Of a stretch of 24,644 bases of DNA, positions 16,956 to 24,353 are shown piece by piece (the first letter of the stretch is position 1; the number at the start of each line of letters is the position of its first letter). The translations under genes were made by a program, and so were the position numbers. The notes under the pieces are model-generated. The model saw only the letters and a program-made list of their open reading frames with translations. It was not told the DNA's origin and made no database searches. Source of the stretch: JALRAP01 sp046302815 (GTDB lineage Bacteria > Bacteroidota > Bacteroidia > AKYH767-A > OLB10); contig JBKCHO010000114.1 of the NCBI GenBank assembly GCA_046302815.1, positions 1-24,644 of the forward strand, in the 5' to 3' direction.

Positions 16956-17944
16956 ACCTCTACTCCATCGGAGTATCTCTCCAAAATCAAATCCAGCAAC
17001 GCATGAATCTCCTGCGGATCGTAGGTGGTAACCAACTGGGTTCGGATTTCCTTGAAGTTATTGTATCCCTTGAAGTAGCTTGCATAATGCCTTCTCATTT
17101 CATGAATGCCAGTGATGGGCCCTTTCCATTCGATAGATCTCTCAAAATGTTTACGACAGGTGGCCACCCTCGTGGTGTTGTCAGGTAGGGGCGCTTTCTC
17201 TCCTGTGCGCAGATAGTGTTTAATCTCATTAAAAATCCAAGGATAGCCGATACTGGCCCTTCCGATCATCAGACCATCCACACCATACCTGCTTTTCAAA
17301 TCGAGCGCTTTCTCTGGTGAATCCACATCCCCATTACCAAATATGGGAATCTTGATTCTAGGATTATCTTTTACCTTGCCAATCAGGGTCCAATCTGCAG
17401 GACCCTTGTAAAGTTGCGCTCTTGTACGGCCATGTATGGAAAGTGCAGATATGCCTATGTCTTGCAGTCGCTCGGCCACCTCCACAATATTCAGCGAATC
17501 CTGGTCCCAGCCCAACCTCGTTTTAACTGTGACCGGACGATTGGCGATTTTGACGATTTCCGCAGTCATTGCCACCATCTTCGGGATATCTCTAAGCAAT
17601 CCGGCACCCGCACCGCGACATGCTACCCCTTTTACAGGGCAACCGTAATTGATATCTATCAGATCCGGATTGGCCTCATCTGCAATTTCGGCCGCTTCCC
17701 TCATCGATTCTATTTCGGAACCATATAGCTGTATGCCGATGGGTCTTTCGTATTCGAAAATATCGAGTTTACGAACACTTTTAACTGCATCACGAATCAA
17801 ACCCTCTGATGAAATGAATTCGGTGTACATCATATCGGCACCATGGTCTTTACAAACCGCACGGAAAGGCGGATCGCTCACATCCTCCATGGGTGCCAGC
17901 AAAAGGGGGAAATCCCCTAGCTCTATATTTCCAATCTTGACCAA
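16952..17944 (-). CDS. dusB: tRNA-dihydrouridine synthase, DusB/NifR3 family
   Basis: FMN enzyme reducing uridines in the tRNA D-loop; 330 residues, normal length. A TIM barrel is seen with LLLAPMEDVSDPPFR (flavin-binding start) at ~14-28, the catalytic Cys102 in DINYGCPVKGVACRGAGAGL (~97-116), VTVKTRLGW, the ISALSIHGRTRAQLYKGPAD segment with the conserved HGRT, and IPIFGNGDVDSPE. The C-terminal helical domain carries the MRRHYASYFKG block. The start is TTG at 17944: MVKIGNIELGDFPLLLAP is the usual N-terminus and no ATG is available closer. A TAATTTTG promoter box lies about 28 nt upstream. Assignment to DusB rather than another Dus subgroup rests on the motif set. Confidence 0.94.
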   Translation of the reverse strand: MVKIGNIELGDFPLLLAPMEDVSDPPFRAVCKDHGADMMYTEFISSEGLIRDAVKSVRKLDIFEYERPIGIQLYGSEIESMREAAEIADEANPDLIDINYGCPVKGVACRGAGAGLLRDIPKMVAMTAEIVKIANRPVTVKTRLGWDQDSLNIVEVAERLQDIGISALSIHGRTRAQLYKGPADWTLIGKVKDNPRIKIPIFGNGDVDSPEKALDLKSRYGVDGLMIGRASIGYPWIFNEIKHYLRTGEKAPLPDNTTRVATCRKHFERSIEWKGPITGIHEMRRHYASYFKGYNNFKEIRTQLVTTYDPQEIHALLDLILERYSDGVEV

Positions 17945-17960
17945 GGTTTGTACTCCGAGT

Positions 17961-17982
17961 GGTAATTTAGCGCAAAATTACC
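17961..17982. promoter_or_regulatory. Divergent dusB/CPBP promoter region with inverted repeat
   Basis: An 8-bp inverted repeat, GGTAATTT-6 nt-AAATTACC, sits in the 41-base gap between the divergent genes. The minus strand holds an exact -7 box TAATTTTG (17973-17980) for dusB. The plus strand holds the near-match TAATTTAG (17963-17970) for the protease gene. The two -7 boxes are part of the inverted repeat, so polymerase or a repressor would meet both at once. Confidence 0.45.
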
Positions 17983-17985
17983 AAA

Positions 17986-18936
17986 ATGATACGGCCCGGA
18001 CTACTTCAACACCTACCTCTTTACCGAAAATTTCTGGTAACCACTTTTGTAATCATGCTTGGAGCCATCACCTTCAACATGGTTGCCGCACTAGCCATCG
18101 AAGGAATATGGGGTTTAGATCCGATGAGCTTAGATGCTTCTGGAGGTCCAACGCACATCCAAGCCCTCAAGCTCATGGTTTTATTGGGCACCGGATTGGG
18201 TGCATTTCTACTGCCAACCATACTGGCATCCATACTGCTATTTGAAGACCCCTTGACCGAGTTGGGCTTACGCACATCAAGCACCTCGGCAATCACCTAT
18301 CTGCTTGGCGGAGTTGCCGTATTGTTTTCATTGCCATTGGTCAATTTCATGGTATTGATCAACGAACAGATGCATCTCCCGGAAGCATTTCAATCGGTAG
18401 AACAATGGATGATTGAAAGTGAAGCCCAGCTAAAAGAGCTTACTGAAGCCATGCTGAACATGGGCTCGTTTTCCGATTTGGCCATTAACCTTTTCATAAT
18501 TGCAATTATACCTGCCTTGGCTGAAGAGCTTTTGTTCCGCGGGTTGCTGCAAAGGCTTTTTCTGGAGTTCACCAAAAACAAACATGCCGCCATTTGGATA
18601 TCAGCCATTCTGTTCAGTGCGATACATATGCAATTCTATGGGTTCATTCCAAGGATGCTGCTAGGGGTTATGTTTGGGTATTTGTTGGTTTGGACAGGCA
18701 ACATCTGGGTGCCCATATTGGCTCACTTTGTAAACAATGGCTTTGCGGTTTTAGCCGCTTACTTTATGAAAAAGGGCGAGGATAACTTATTCGACGAGAA
18801 CACCGTTGGCCAATCGGTAAACGATTGGTGGATACTGCTTTTATCGGCTGGGGCGGTGGGATATTGCCTTTTCAGACTATACCGTAGCTCCAAAAATGGT
18901 TCTGGTTTAGAGCATAAAGTTTCATCTGATATCTAA
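17986..18936 (+). CDS. CPBP-family intramembrane glutamic protease
   Basis: 316-residue polytopic membrane protein with about eight helices. The CPBP (CAAX protease/bacteriocin-processing) motifs are complete: Glu180-Glu181 followed by Arg185 (ALAEELLFRGLLQ), His214 in FSAIHMQFYGFIPRMLLG, and HFVNN at ~247-251. These correspond to the EExxxR, FxxxH and HxxxN/B motifs of Rce1-like proteases. Bacterial members are linked to bacteriocin self-immunity, peptide maturation or protein-sorting events; the substrate here is unknown. A soluble stretch at ~125-160 precedes the catalytic core. It is divergent from dusB with a compact shared promoter region. The ATG at 17986 is the first in the frame and is followed by a short basic N-terminus before the first helix. 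Confidence 0.92.
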   Translation: MIRPGLLQHLPLYRKFLVTTFVIMLGAITFNMVAALAIEGIWGLDPMSLDASGGPTHIQALKLMVLLGTGLGAFLLPTILASILLFEDPLTELGLRTSSTSAITYLLGGVAVLFSLPLVNFMVLINEQMHLPEAFQSVEQWMIESEAQLKELTEAMLNMGSFSDLAINLFIIAIIPALAEELLFRGLLQRLFLEFTKNKHAAIWISAILFSAIHMQFYGFIPRMLLGVMFGYLLVWTGNIWVPILAHFVNNGFAVLAAYFMKKGEDNLFDENTVGQSVNDWWILLLSAGAVGYCLFRLYRSSKNGSGLEHKVSSDI

Positions 18937-18942
18937 ATATTG

Positions 18943-18962
18943 ATATTCAATGCATTGAATAT
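18943..18962. promoter_or_regulatory. Perfect 20-bp palindrome upstream of hppA (operator candidate)
   Basis: ATATTCAATG followed directly by its reverse complement CATTGAATAT. It begins 6 bases after the protease stop and ends 33 bases before the hppA -7 box. There is no T-run, so a terminator is unlikely; a dimeric regulator site is the simplest reading. Confidence 0.4.
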
Positions 18963-18995
18963 GCGCCGAGCGTGTGTACCAATTGATTTCTTTGG

Positions 18996-19003
18996 TAACT
19001 TTG
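18996..19003 (+). promoter_or_regulatory. -7 promoter box of hppA
   Basis: TAACTTTG matches TAnnTTTG exactly, 37 nt before the hppA ATG. No TTG lies at the usual -33 distance, which would fit a promoter helped by an activator at the upstream palindrome. Confidence 0.5.
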
Positions 19004-19040
19004 CGCTCCTTTTAAAGTGATTATTAACCCTTAACAAAAT

Positions 19041-21392
19041 ATGGACAGTTTATTCTACTTGATTCCGGCTTTCGGAGCATTGGCTTTGGCTTACACCTTT
19101 ATCATGGGTTCGTGGGTATCCAAGCAAAGCGCGGGTAACGACCGCATGAAAGAAATTAGCGGCCACATCGCCGATGGAGCCATGGCGTTCCTCAAGGCCG
19201 AGTACAAAATCCTCACCTACTTTGTGATTCTAGCCGCCATGCTTTTGGCTTGGTTGGGTAGCAGTCACGAAAACTCGCACTGGTCTATCGGCATCTCATT
19301 TGTCGTTGGTGCTTTTTTCAGTGCCTTGGCGGGATACATAGGCATGCGCATCGCTACAAAAGCCAATGTGCGTACGGCTGAAGCCGCGAAGACTTCCCTT
19401 TCAAAAGCACTCAAAGTTTCCTTCGCCGGTGGATCGGTAATGGGAATGGGTGTGGCTGGATTGGCTGTTTTAGGACTAGGTGGATTGTTCCTTGTCATCG
19501 TTCAGCTACTTGCTCCCGGTGCCGCAGTTGCCAGCATCGAAATGGAGCGCGCCATTGAGGTTCTAACCGGATTTTCACTCGGTGCTGAAAGTATCGCACT
19601 CTTTGCCCGCGTAGGTGGTGGTATCTATACCAAAGCCGCTGATGTAGGTGCCGATTTAGTTGGAAAAGTTGAGGCTGGCATTCCTGAAGATGATCCAAGA
19701 AACCCAGCTACCATTGCGGATAATGTGGGTGATAATGTAGGCGATGTAGCTGGTATGGGTGCCGATTTGTTCGGCTCCTATGTAGCCACTGTACTTGCCA
19801 CAATGGTATTGGGGCGCGAGACTATCTCTGAAGGCGATATGTTCAACGGCATGGCTCCTATTCTACTGCCTATGCTAATTGCAGGTTTAGGAATCGTATT
19901 CTCCATTATCGGAACATGGTTTGTGCGTGTTAAAGATGGTGGTGAGCTTTCCACTACAGCTGTTCAAAACGCATTGAACATGGGTAACTGGGGTAGCATC
20001 ATCTTTACCGCTATCGCATCTTATTTCGCTACCGTGTACATACTTCCAGCAAATATGTCGCTGCGCGGATTCGAATTTTCAAACATGGATGTGTTTTATT
20101 CCATCATCGTAGGATTGGTGGTTGGAACATTGATGAGTATCATCACCGAATATTACACGGCTATGGGTCGTCGTCCGGTCAACTCCATCGTGAGGCAATC
20201 GTCCACCGGACATGCTACCAACATCATCGGTGGTTTATCGGTTGGAATGGAATCCACCTTACTCCCCATCCTAGTGCTTGCGGCAGGTATTTATGGATCA
20301 TACCACTTCGCGGGTCTGTATGGAGTAGCCATTGCAGCTGCAGGAATGATGGCAACCACTGCGATGCAGTTGGCTATTGATGCATTCGGTCCTATTGCAG
20401 ACAACGCAGGTGGAATCGCTGAAATGAGTGAACTGCCAGCAGAGGTTCGACAAAAAACAGACATCCTTGATGCAGTAGGAAATACCACAGCTGCTACGGG
20501 AAAAGGATTTGCTATCGCTTCAGCTGCACTTACCGCCTTGGCCTTGTTTGCCGCTTTCGTAGGAATTGCCGGTATTGATGGAATCGATATTTACAATGCA
20601 GATGTTTTGGCTGGACTATTTGTTGGAGCCATGATACCTTTTGTATTTTCTTCATTAGCCATCACCGCAGTTGGACAAGCCGCTATGGCAATGGTTGAAG
20701 AAGTTCGTCGTCAGTTCCGCGAGATTCCGGGTATTTTGGAAGGAACCGGGAAACCACAGTACGACCGCTGCGTGGCCATCAGTACAGAAGCATCTATCAA
20801 GCGAATGATGCTACCTGGTGCAATCGCATTGATTTCACCTGTTCTTGTTGGATTCATTATGGGACCCGAGGTTCTCGGAGGTTTCTTGGCAGGTGCTACT
20901 GTGAGCGGTGTATTGATGGGCATGTTCCAGAACAACGCTGGTGGCGCATGGGATAACGCTAAGAAATCTTTCGAGAAAGGTGTTGAAATCAACGGAGAAG
21001 TGTTCTACAAAAAATCGGAGCCACACAAGGCATCGGTTACCGGCGACACAGTAGGTGATCCTTTCAAAGATACCAGTGGACCTTCCATGAACATCCTCAT
21101 TAAGCTCATGAGTATCGTATCTCTGGTAATCGCTCCCACTTTGGCCAGCATGCACGCTGATACCATTCAAGAAAATCGCATGAAAAAGATAGACACCATG
21201 ATGCAGGCTTGTATGGATGCGGGTTGTCATGATGAGATGTGCACACCAGCTCACGGCGAATGTACCGGCATGGAAAATTGCCCGATGATGAAAAGTGGTG
21301 CAGGATGTTGTGCCGATATGGAAGAAGGAGAAGCTGAACAAGCTGCTCCCGTAGATTCAACCAGTGCAACAGCGCAACCAACTGAAATTTGA
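19041..21392 (+). CDS. hppA: K+-stimulated membrane ion-pumping pyrophosphatase
   Basis: Inner-membrane enzyme of 16 helices that couples PPi hydrolysis to ion export; 783 residues. The active-site blocks are intact: GGGIYTKAADVGADLVGKVE (~192-211), IPEDDPRNPATIADNVGDNV (~214-233), DNAGGIAEM (~454-462) and the late block GGAWDNAKK followed by HKASVTGDTVGDPFKDTSGP. K+ dependence is indicated by Ala484 and Gly487 in GNTTAATGKG, where K+-independent enzymes have Lys and Thr. The ion-gate residue is unusual: DLFGSY (~242-247) lacks the Glu of Na+ enzymes, while helix 5 has Glu183 (GAESIALF), the arrangement I recall from the Flavobacterium-type H+ pumps. The C-terminus (~714-783) adds a tail with seven Cys plus Met and acidic residues that most relatives lack. 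It is followed by a terminator. Confidence 0.95.
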   Translation: MDSLFYLIPAFGALALAYTFIMGSWVSKQSAGNDRMKEISGHIADGAMAFLKAEYKILTYFVILAAMLLAWLGSSHENSHWSIGISFVVGAFFSALAGYIGMRIATKANVRTAEAAKTSLSKALKVSFAGGSVMGMGVAGLAVLGLGGLFLVIVQLLAPGAAVASIEMERAIEVLTGFSLGAESIALFARVGGGIYTKAADVGADLVGKVEAGIPEDDPRNPATIADNVGDNVGDVAGMGADLFGSYVATVLATMVLGRETISEGDMFNGMAPILLPMLIAGLGIVFSIIGTWFVRVKDGGELSTTAVQNALNMGNWGSIIFTAIASYFATVYILPANMSLRGFEFSNMDVFYSIIVGLVVGTLMSIITEYYTAMGRRPVNSIVRQSSTGHATNIIGGLSVGMESTLLPILVLAAGIYGSYHFAGLYGVAIAAAGMMATTAMQLAIDAFGPIADNAGGIAEMSELPAEVRQKTDILDAVGNTTAATGKGFAIASAALTALALFAAFVGIAGIDGIDIYNADVLAGLFVGAMIPFVFSSLAITAVGQAAMAMVEEVRRQFREIPGILEGTGKPQYDRCVAISTEASIKRMMLPGAIALISPVLVGFIMGPEVLGGFLAGATVSGVLMGMFQNNAGGAWDNAKKSFEKGVEINGEVFYKKSEPHKASVTGDTVGDPFKDTSGPSMNILIKLMSIVSLVIAPTLASMHADTIQENRMKKIDTMMQACMDAGCHDEMCTPAHGECTGMENCPMMKSGAGCCADMEEGEAEQAAPVDSTSATAQPTEI

Positions 21393-21411
21393 TTGAATTT
21401 AAACCAATGAT

Positions 21412-21444
21412 AAAAAGCGGATCGTCAATTATTCCGCTTTTTTT
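21412..21444 (+). terminator. Intrinsic terminator after hppA
   Basis: Ten-bp stem (AAAAAGCGGA at 21412-21421 with TCCGCTTTTT at 21433-21442), 11-nt loop, then a T-run. It lies 20 bases after the hppA stop and separates hppA from the bicarbonate permease gene. Confidence 0.85.
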
Positions 21445-21528
21445 ATGCCTTAAAAATTACAAGAAAAGAAGCGATGTTGGTAAAGTCATCCATTCATTTG
21501 TTGTTACCGTAAAAACACAAGCTGCAGC

Positions 21529-22488
21529 ATGGACTTTGAAATCCTGGTCTCCAACCTTACCAACCCCACATTGTTGTTTTTCGTGTTGGGTTTGCTGGCA
21601 GCCACCATTAAAAGCGACCTAGAAATCCCACCTAGCTCGAGTAAGTTCATTGCTCTATATCTTTTATTCTCCATTGGATTCAAGGGCGGCCAAGAGCTCG
21701 CACTGAGCGGATTTAGCAATGAAATCATCTACGCATTACTATTCAGTATTTTGATATCAGCCCTCATACCATTCTACTCGTTTTTCATACTGAAAAGCAA
21801 GTTGGGGGTCAGCAACGCAGGAGCTGTTGCGGCCACCTATGGATCGGTAAGCGCGGTAACTTTCGTAGCTGCGGTAACCTTTCTGGAAGTGCAACAAATT
21901 GATTTCGGCGGTCACATGGTGGCGGTAATGGCATTGATGGAATCGCCTGCAATCATTGTAGGTGTGATACTGATGCGCAGATATGAAAAAGGAGATAGCG
22001 GGGAGGGATTGGGTAACATAATCAAGCACTCGTTTACAAATGGAAGCGTATTGATGATACTAGGTAGTTTGGTTATTGGGCTTATTGCCGATGCCAAGCA
22101 AGCGGAGGGCATTAAACCTTTTACAACCGATATTTTCAAAGGCTTTCTTGCTATTTTCCTTTTGGAGATGGGAATGGTTACAGCGAAGCGATTTGGTGCG
22201 TTCAGACAATATGGATGGTTTGCATTGATATTTGCCATCGTCATGCCCGCCATCAATGGTTCGTTGGTAGCCTATGCAAGCCAATGGGTAACCGACGATA
22301 CAGGTAATCGTTTTATGTTTGCCATTTTGGCGGCAAGTGCTTCCTACATCGCTGTACCCGCAGCCATGCGGCTGGCCGCACCGAAAGCCGACCCTGGATT
22401 GTATGTGCCAATGGCTCTTGGAATCACATTTCCTTTCAACATCACCATAGGATTACCACTGTACATGCTGGTTGTTACAGCGACTTAA
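21529..22488 (+). CDS. sbtA: SbtA-family sodium-dependent bicarbonate permease
   Basis: 319-residue inner-membrane transporter. The SbtA (formerly DUF897) family is recognised by the N-terminus NLTNPTLLFFVLGLLAA, the segment SSKFIALYLLFSIGFKGG (substrate region of the first half), AAVTFLEVQQIDFGGHMVAV and MALMESPAIIVGVILMRR. The second half repeats the pattern with IFKGFLAIFLLEMGMVTAKR. About ten helices in two inverted halves fit the SbtA fold. Cyanobacterial SbtA imports HCO3- with Na+; in a heterotroph it may feed carboxylases or serve pH/CO2 balance, and some homologues may carry other anions. No SbtB (PII-like) regulator gene follows in the window. The hppA terminator means it probably has its own promoter, which I could not place confidently. 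Confidence 0.88.
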   Translation: MDFEILVSNLTNPTLLFFVLGLLAATIKSDLEIPPSSSKFIALYLLFSIGFKGGQELALSGFSNEIIYALLFSILISALIPFYSFFILKSKLGVSNAGAVAATYGSVSAVTFVAAVTFLEVQQIDFGGHMVAVMALMESPAIIVGVILMRRYEKGDSGEGLGNIIKHSFTNGSVLMILGSLVIGLIADAKQAEGIKPFTTDIFKGFLAIFLLEMGMVTAKRFGAFRQYGWFALIFAIVMPAINGSLVAYASQWVTDDTGNRFMFAILAASASYIAVPAAMRLAAPKADPGLYVPMALGITFPFNITIGLPLYMLVVTAT

Positions 22489-22540
22489 TATTGATGCAGT
22501 GAAGTACATTTTATTGAATTCATAAAAAATTTAAGCTACA

Positions 22541-22586
22541 CACTCCGTGCCTCGCATTTTCATTTGCTAGATTTCGCTCAAGCAAG
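22541..22586 (+). repeat. 46-bp direct repeat, copy 1
   Basis: Starts CACTCCGTGCCTCGCATTTT; 45 of 46 bases match the copy at 22669-22714 (one G/A difference). It lies in the 283-base non-coding gap between sbtA and the tRNA gene. The rest of that gap holds a short hairpin-forming stretch with CTCCCTTCGGTCGG. Confidence 0.8.
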
Positions 22587-22668
22587 ATCACTTTATTCTG
22601 AAGAGGGGTTACCTCCCTTCGGTCGGTGATCCCTTTGGCGGAGGGCCTCAAACTCCTAACCATGCCGG

Positions 22669-22714
22669 CACTCCGTGCCTCGCATTTTCATTTGCTAGAT
22701 TTCACTCAAGCAAG
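22669..22714 (+). repeat. 46-bp direct repeat, copy 2
   Basis: Second copy; with the two bases before it, it forms a GGCAC-TCC-GTGCC mini-hairpin. Its segment GCATTTTCATTTGC (22682-22695) recurs inverted at 22728-22741, so this copy can also fold against the start of the tRNA terminator. Confidence 0.8.
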
Positions 22715-22736
22715 CTTGGCTCATCCCGCAAATGAA

Positions 22737-22760
22737 AATGCCCCGCTAAAGCGGGGCATT
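22737..22760 (-). terminator. Intrinsic terminator of tRNA-Ser
   Basis: Ten-bp stem (AATGCCCCGC at 22737-22746 with GCGGGGCATT at 22751-22760) and a TAAA loop. On the minus strand it is followed by a T-rich stretch (TTTTCATTT), and it begins 12 bases beyond the CCA end of the tRNA. The plus-strand side lacks a T-run. Confidence 0.78.
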
Positions 22761-22771
22761 GGGTTGGAATT

Positions 22772-22862
22772 TGGCGGAGAGAGAGGGATTCGAACCCTCG
22801 ATACCCTTTTGGAGTATACACACTTTCCAGGCGTGCTCCTTAAACCACTCGGACATCTCTCC
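22772..22862 (-). tRNA. trnS-GGA: tRNA-Ser (anticodon GGA)
   Basis: On the minus strand the 91-nt sequence begins GGAGAGATGTCCGAGTGGTT and ends CTCTCTCCGCCA. The acceptor stem GGAGAGA pairs with TCTCTCC, the discriminator is G and CCA is encoded. The anticodon loop CTGGAAA gives GGA, reading UCC/UCU serine codons. The long variable arm (about 17 nt, TATACTCCAAAAGGGTATC region) is the class II feature expected for serine. The T-arm has GGTTCGAATCC. It has a consensus promoter and a terminator of its own. Confidence 0.96.
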
Positions 22863-22901
22863 GGATAATCTACAGATAAGACATTCGCCAAAGGCGGACG
22901 G

Positions 22902-22932
22902 CAAAGGTAGCAAAAAAGGGGTGTCACTACAA
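22902..22932 (-). promoter_or_regulatory. Promoter of tRNA-Ser
   Basis: On the minus strand TTG (22930-22932), a 20-nt spacer and TACCTTTG (22902-22909) form a full Bacteroidota consensus. The expected start near 22897 leaves a 5' leader of about 35 nt for RNase P removal. The -33 element lies only 3 bases past the asparaginase stop. Confidence 0.7.
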
Positions 22933-22935
22933 TAC

Positions 22936-23991
22936 CTAGACGGTCAATTCGCCGCAAATTGGCTTCGACATCTGCTTTGATACCTGATTAGCGCTCAACT
23001 TTTTACCAAAAAGATGCATGAGCTTAACCAAAGCGGCTTCAACGGTTAGGTCGTTACCTCCAACAACACCTATACGCTCCAATCCTGCACTAGTTGCATA
23101 TACCCCTTGCTCGACCATACCTCCTCGACATTGTGAGACACTAACGATAACCAGTCCATGCCGTGCAGCCAATTCCAATTCCTCCAAAAACCAATCATGA
23201 GATGGAGCATTTCCCGACCCATAAGTTTCTAATACAACAGCCTTCAAGCCTTCCGAGCGCAATTGGGAAGCGAACCATGATCTTGTCATTCCAGGAAACA
23301 AGCGAATCACACCAATGGCATGATCGATTCCCAGGTTCAATTTCAATTTTTTTCCTGTGGGTTTTAGAATCAAATGACGATTGAAACGCAGATAAACCCC
23401 AGCCTCTGCTAGCGGCGGATGATTTACAGAGCCAAAAGCCTCAAATTTGGATGCATTGAGTTTAGTCACACGATTACCTCTGAAAAGTAGATAATCAAAA
23501 TAAACACATACTTCCGGTACCAGCGGCTTTCCCTTTTCGGTAGATGCGGCAATTTCTATGGCAGTAATGAGATTCTCACGGGCATCGGTTCTTACTTCGC
23601 GCACTGGAAGCATAGCACCGGTAATGACAACTGGCTTAGCAAGATTTTCCAACATAAAGCTGAGTGCCGAGGCCGTATAAGCCATAGTGTCGGTTCCATG
23701 GAGGATAACGAAGCCTGTATATTTATCGTAATTCTTTTTGATGATCTCGGCCATTTTCACCCAATGTTCCGAATCCATGTTGGAGGAATCAATGGCTGGA
23801 TGAAAAGAAACCACATCGATGCGGTAGTTGAATTTCCCAATCTCAGGAACTTCGTCGCTGATTTGCTGAAAATCGACAGGCTTCAATGTGCCAGTCTGGT
23901 GATCGCGAACCATACCGATTGTACCTCCAGTATAGATGAGTAAGACACTGGCAGAGGATCGGCTTTTGCTTTTATGAAGAATCTTGGCCAT
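22936..23991 (-). CDS. ansA: Type I L-asparaginase
   Basis: Cytoplasmic amidohydrolase converting asparagine to aspartate and ammonia; 351 residues, with no signal peptide, as expected for the type I (AnsA) group. Catalytic motif 1 is LLIYTGGTIGM (~17-27, with the nucleophile-type Thr) and motif 2 is ILHGTDTMAYTASALSF (~96-112, His98-Gly-Thr-Asp). Also seen are VVITGAMLPVREVRTDAREN with the conserved Arg/Asp and the C-terminal allosteric-type region VVLETYGSGNAPSHDWF and SQCRGGMVEQGVYATS. The ATG at 23991 gives a short basic N-terminus (MAKILHKSKSRSSA) ahead of the first strand. It stands alone on its strand with about 360 non-coding bases upstream; no clear TAnnTTTG box was found close to the start. 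The tRNA-Ser promoter begins at its 3' end. Confidence 0.95.
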   Translation of the reverse strand: MAKILHKSKSRSSASVLLIYTGGTIGMVRDHQTGTLKPVDFQQISDEVPEIGKFNYRIDVVSFHPAIDSSNMDSEHWVKMAEIIKKNYDKYTGFVILHGTDTMAYTASALSFMLENLAKPVVITGAMLPVREVRTDARENLITAIEIAASTEKGKPLVPEVCVYFDYLLFRGNRVTKLNASKFEAFGSVNHPPLAEAGVYLRFNRHLILKPTGKKLKLNLGIDHAIGVIRLFPGMTRSWFASQLRSEGLKAVVLETYGSGNAPSHDWFLEELELAARHGLVIVSVSQCRGGMVEQGVYATSAGLERIGVVGGNDLTVEAALVKLMHLFGKKLSANQVSKQMSKPICGELTV

Positions 23992-24353
23992 TTTGAAACA
24001 AATGAGCTGTAAAGTTCTACTTTTTTAGATTCAAATTGCTCTGAAACCGTTTTTTTTGATTGGGCAGGACTACACTCCATTTCGCGCTGATGCAGAATTG
24101 CGGTGGAGGATAATCCATGATGCATTTAGACCTATAAATCATCCACGAAGATTATGAAACCATTTATTGCAATTCAAAAATCGAAAAAAATATAAGACTG
24201 CCTCTGGATTAAAAAAGGTCCGAGATAAAACCAAAGATTAAAATCGAGGCACAATTTCAATAGATGTTGATCGAAATTAAATAAAATACAAAGCGACGCT
24301 TCGACCTTACTCAGAGGGAGCAGCGATGGCCCAATGATTTATCATTGAATCAT
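23992..24353. other. Non-coding AT-rich gap upstream of ansA
   Basis: About 360 bases with no convincing gene on either strand. It contains a 7-bp hairpin (CAATGAT at 24332-24338 with ATCATTG at 24341-24347) and an AAGCG-A-CGCTT palindrome (24291-24301). From about 24297 (CGCTTCGA) onward it has weak resemblance, offset by 99 bases, to the second part of the tandem unit that follows, which may be a decayed copy. It should also contain the ansA promoter. Confidence 0.5.

Noticed and set aside
17649..18245. 198-codon plus-strand frame covering the start of dusB and of the CPBP gene
   Set aside because: It is antisense to dusB and then out of frame with the CPBP gene; both of those genes have complete family motifs.
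20835..21341. 168-codon open frame antisense to hppA
   Set aside because: It lies wholly inside the strongly supported pyrophosphatase gene, has a His/Cys-rich composition typical of antisense frames, and no recognisable domain.
22626..22980. Open frames across the tRNA-Ser gene, including one with AEREGFEPSIPFWSIHTF
   Set aside because: This is the well-known false protein made by translating the antisense of a class II tRNA-Ser gene; the tRNA fold is complete and explains the sequence.
24153..24194. 13-codon ATG frame (MKPFIAIQKSKKI) in the gap before the tandem array
   Set aside because: Too short to support; no leader-peptide context, terminator or downstream gene on that strand in the window.
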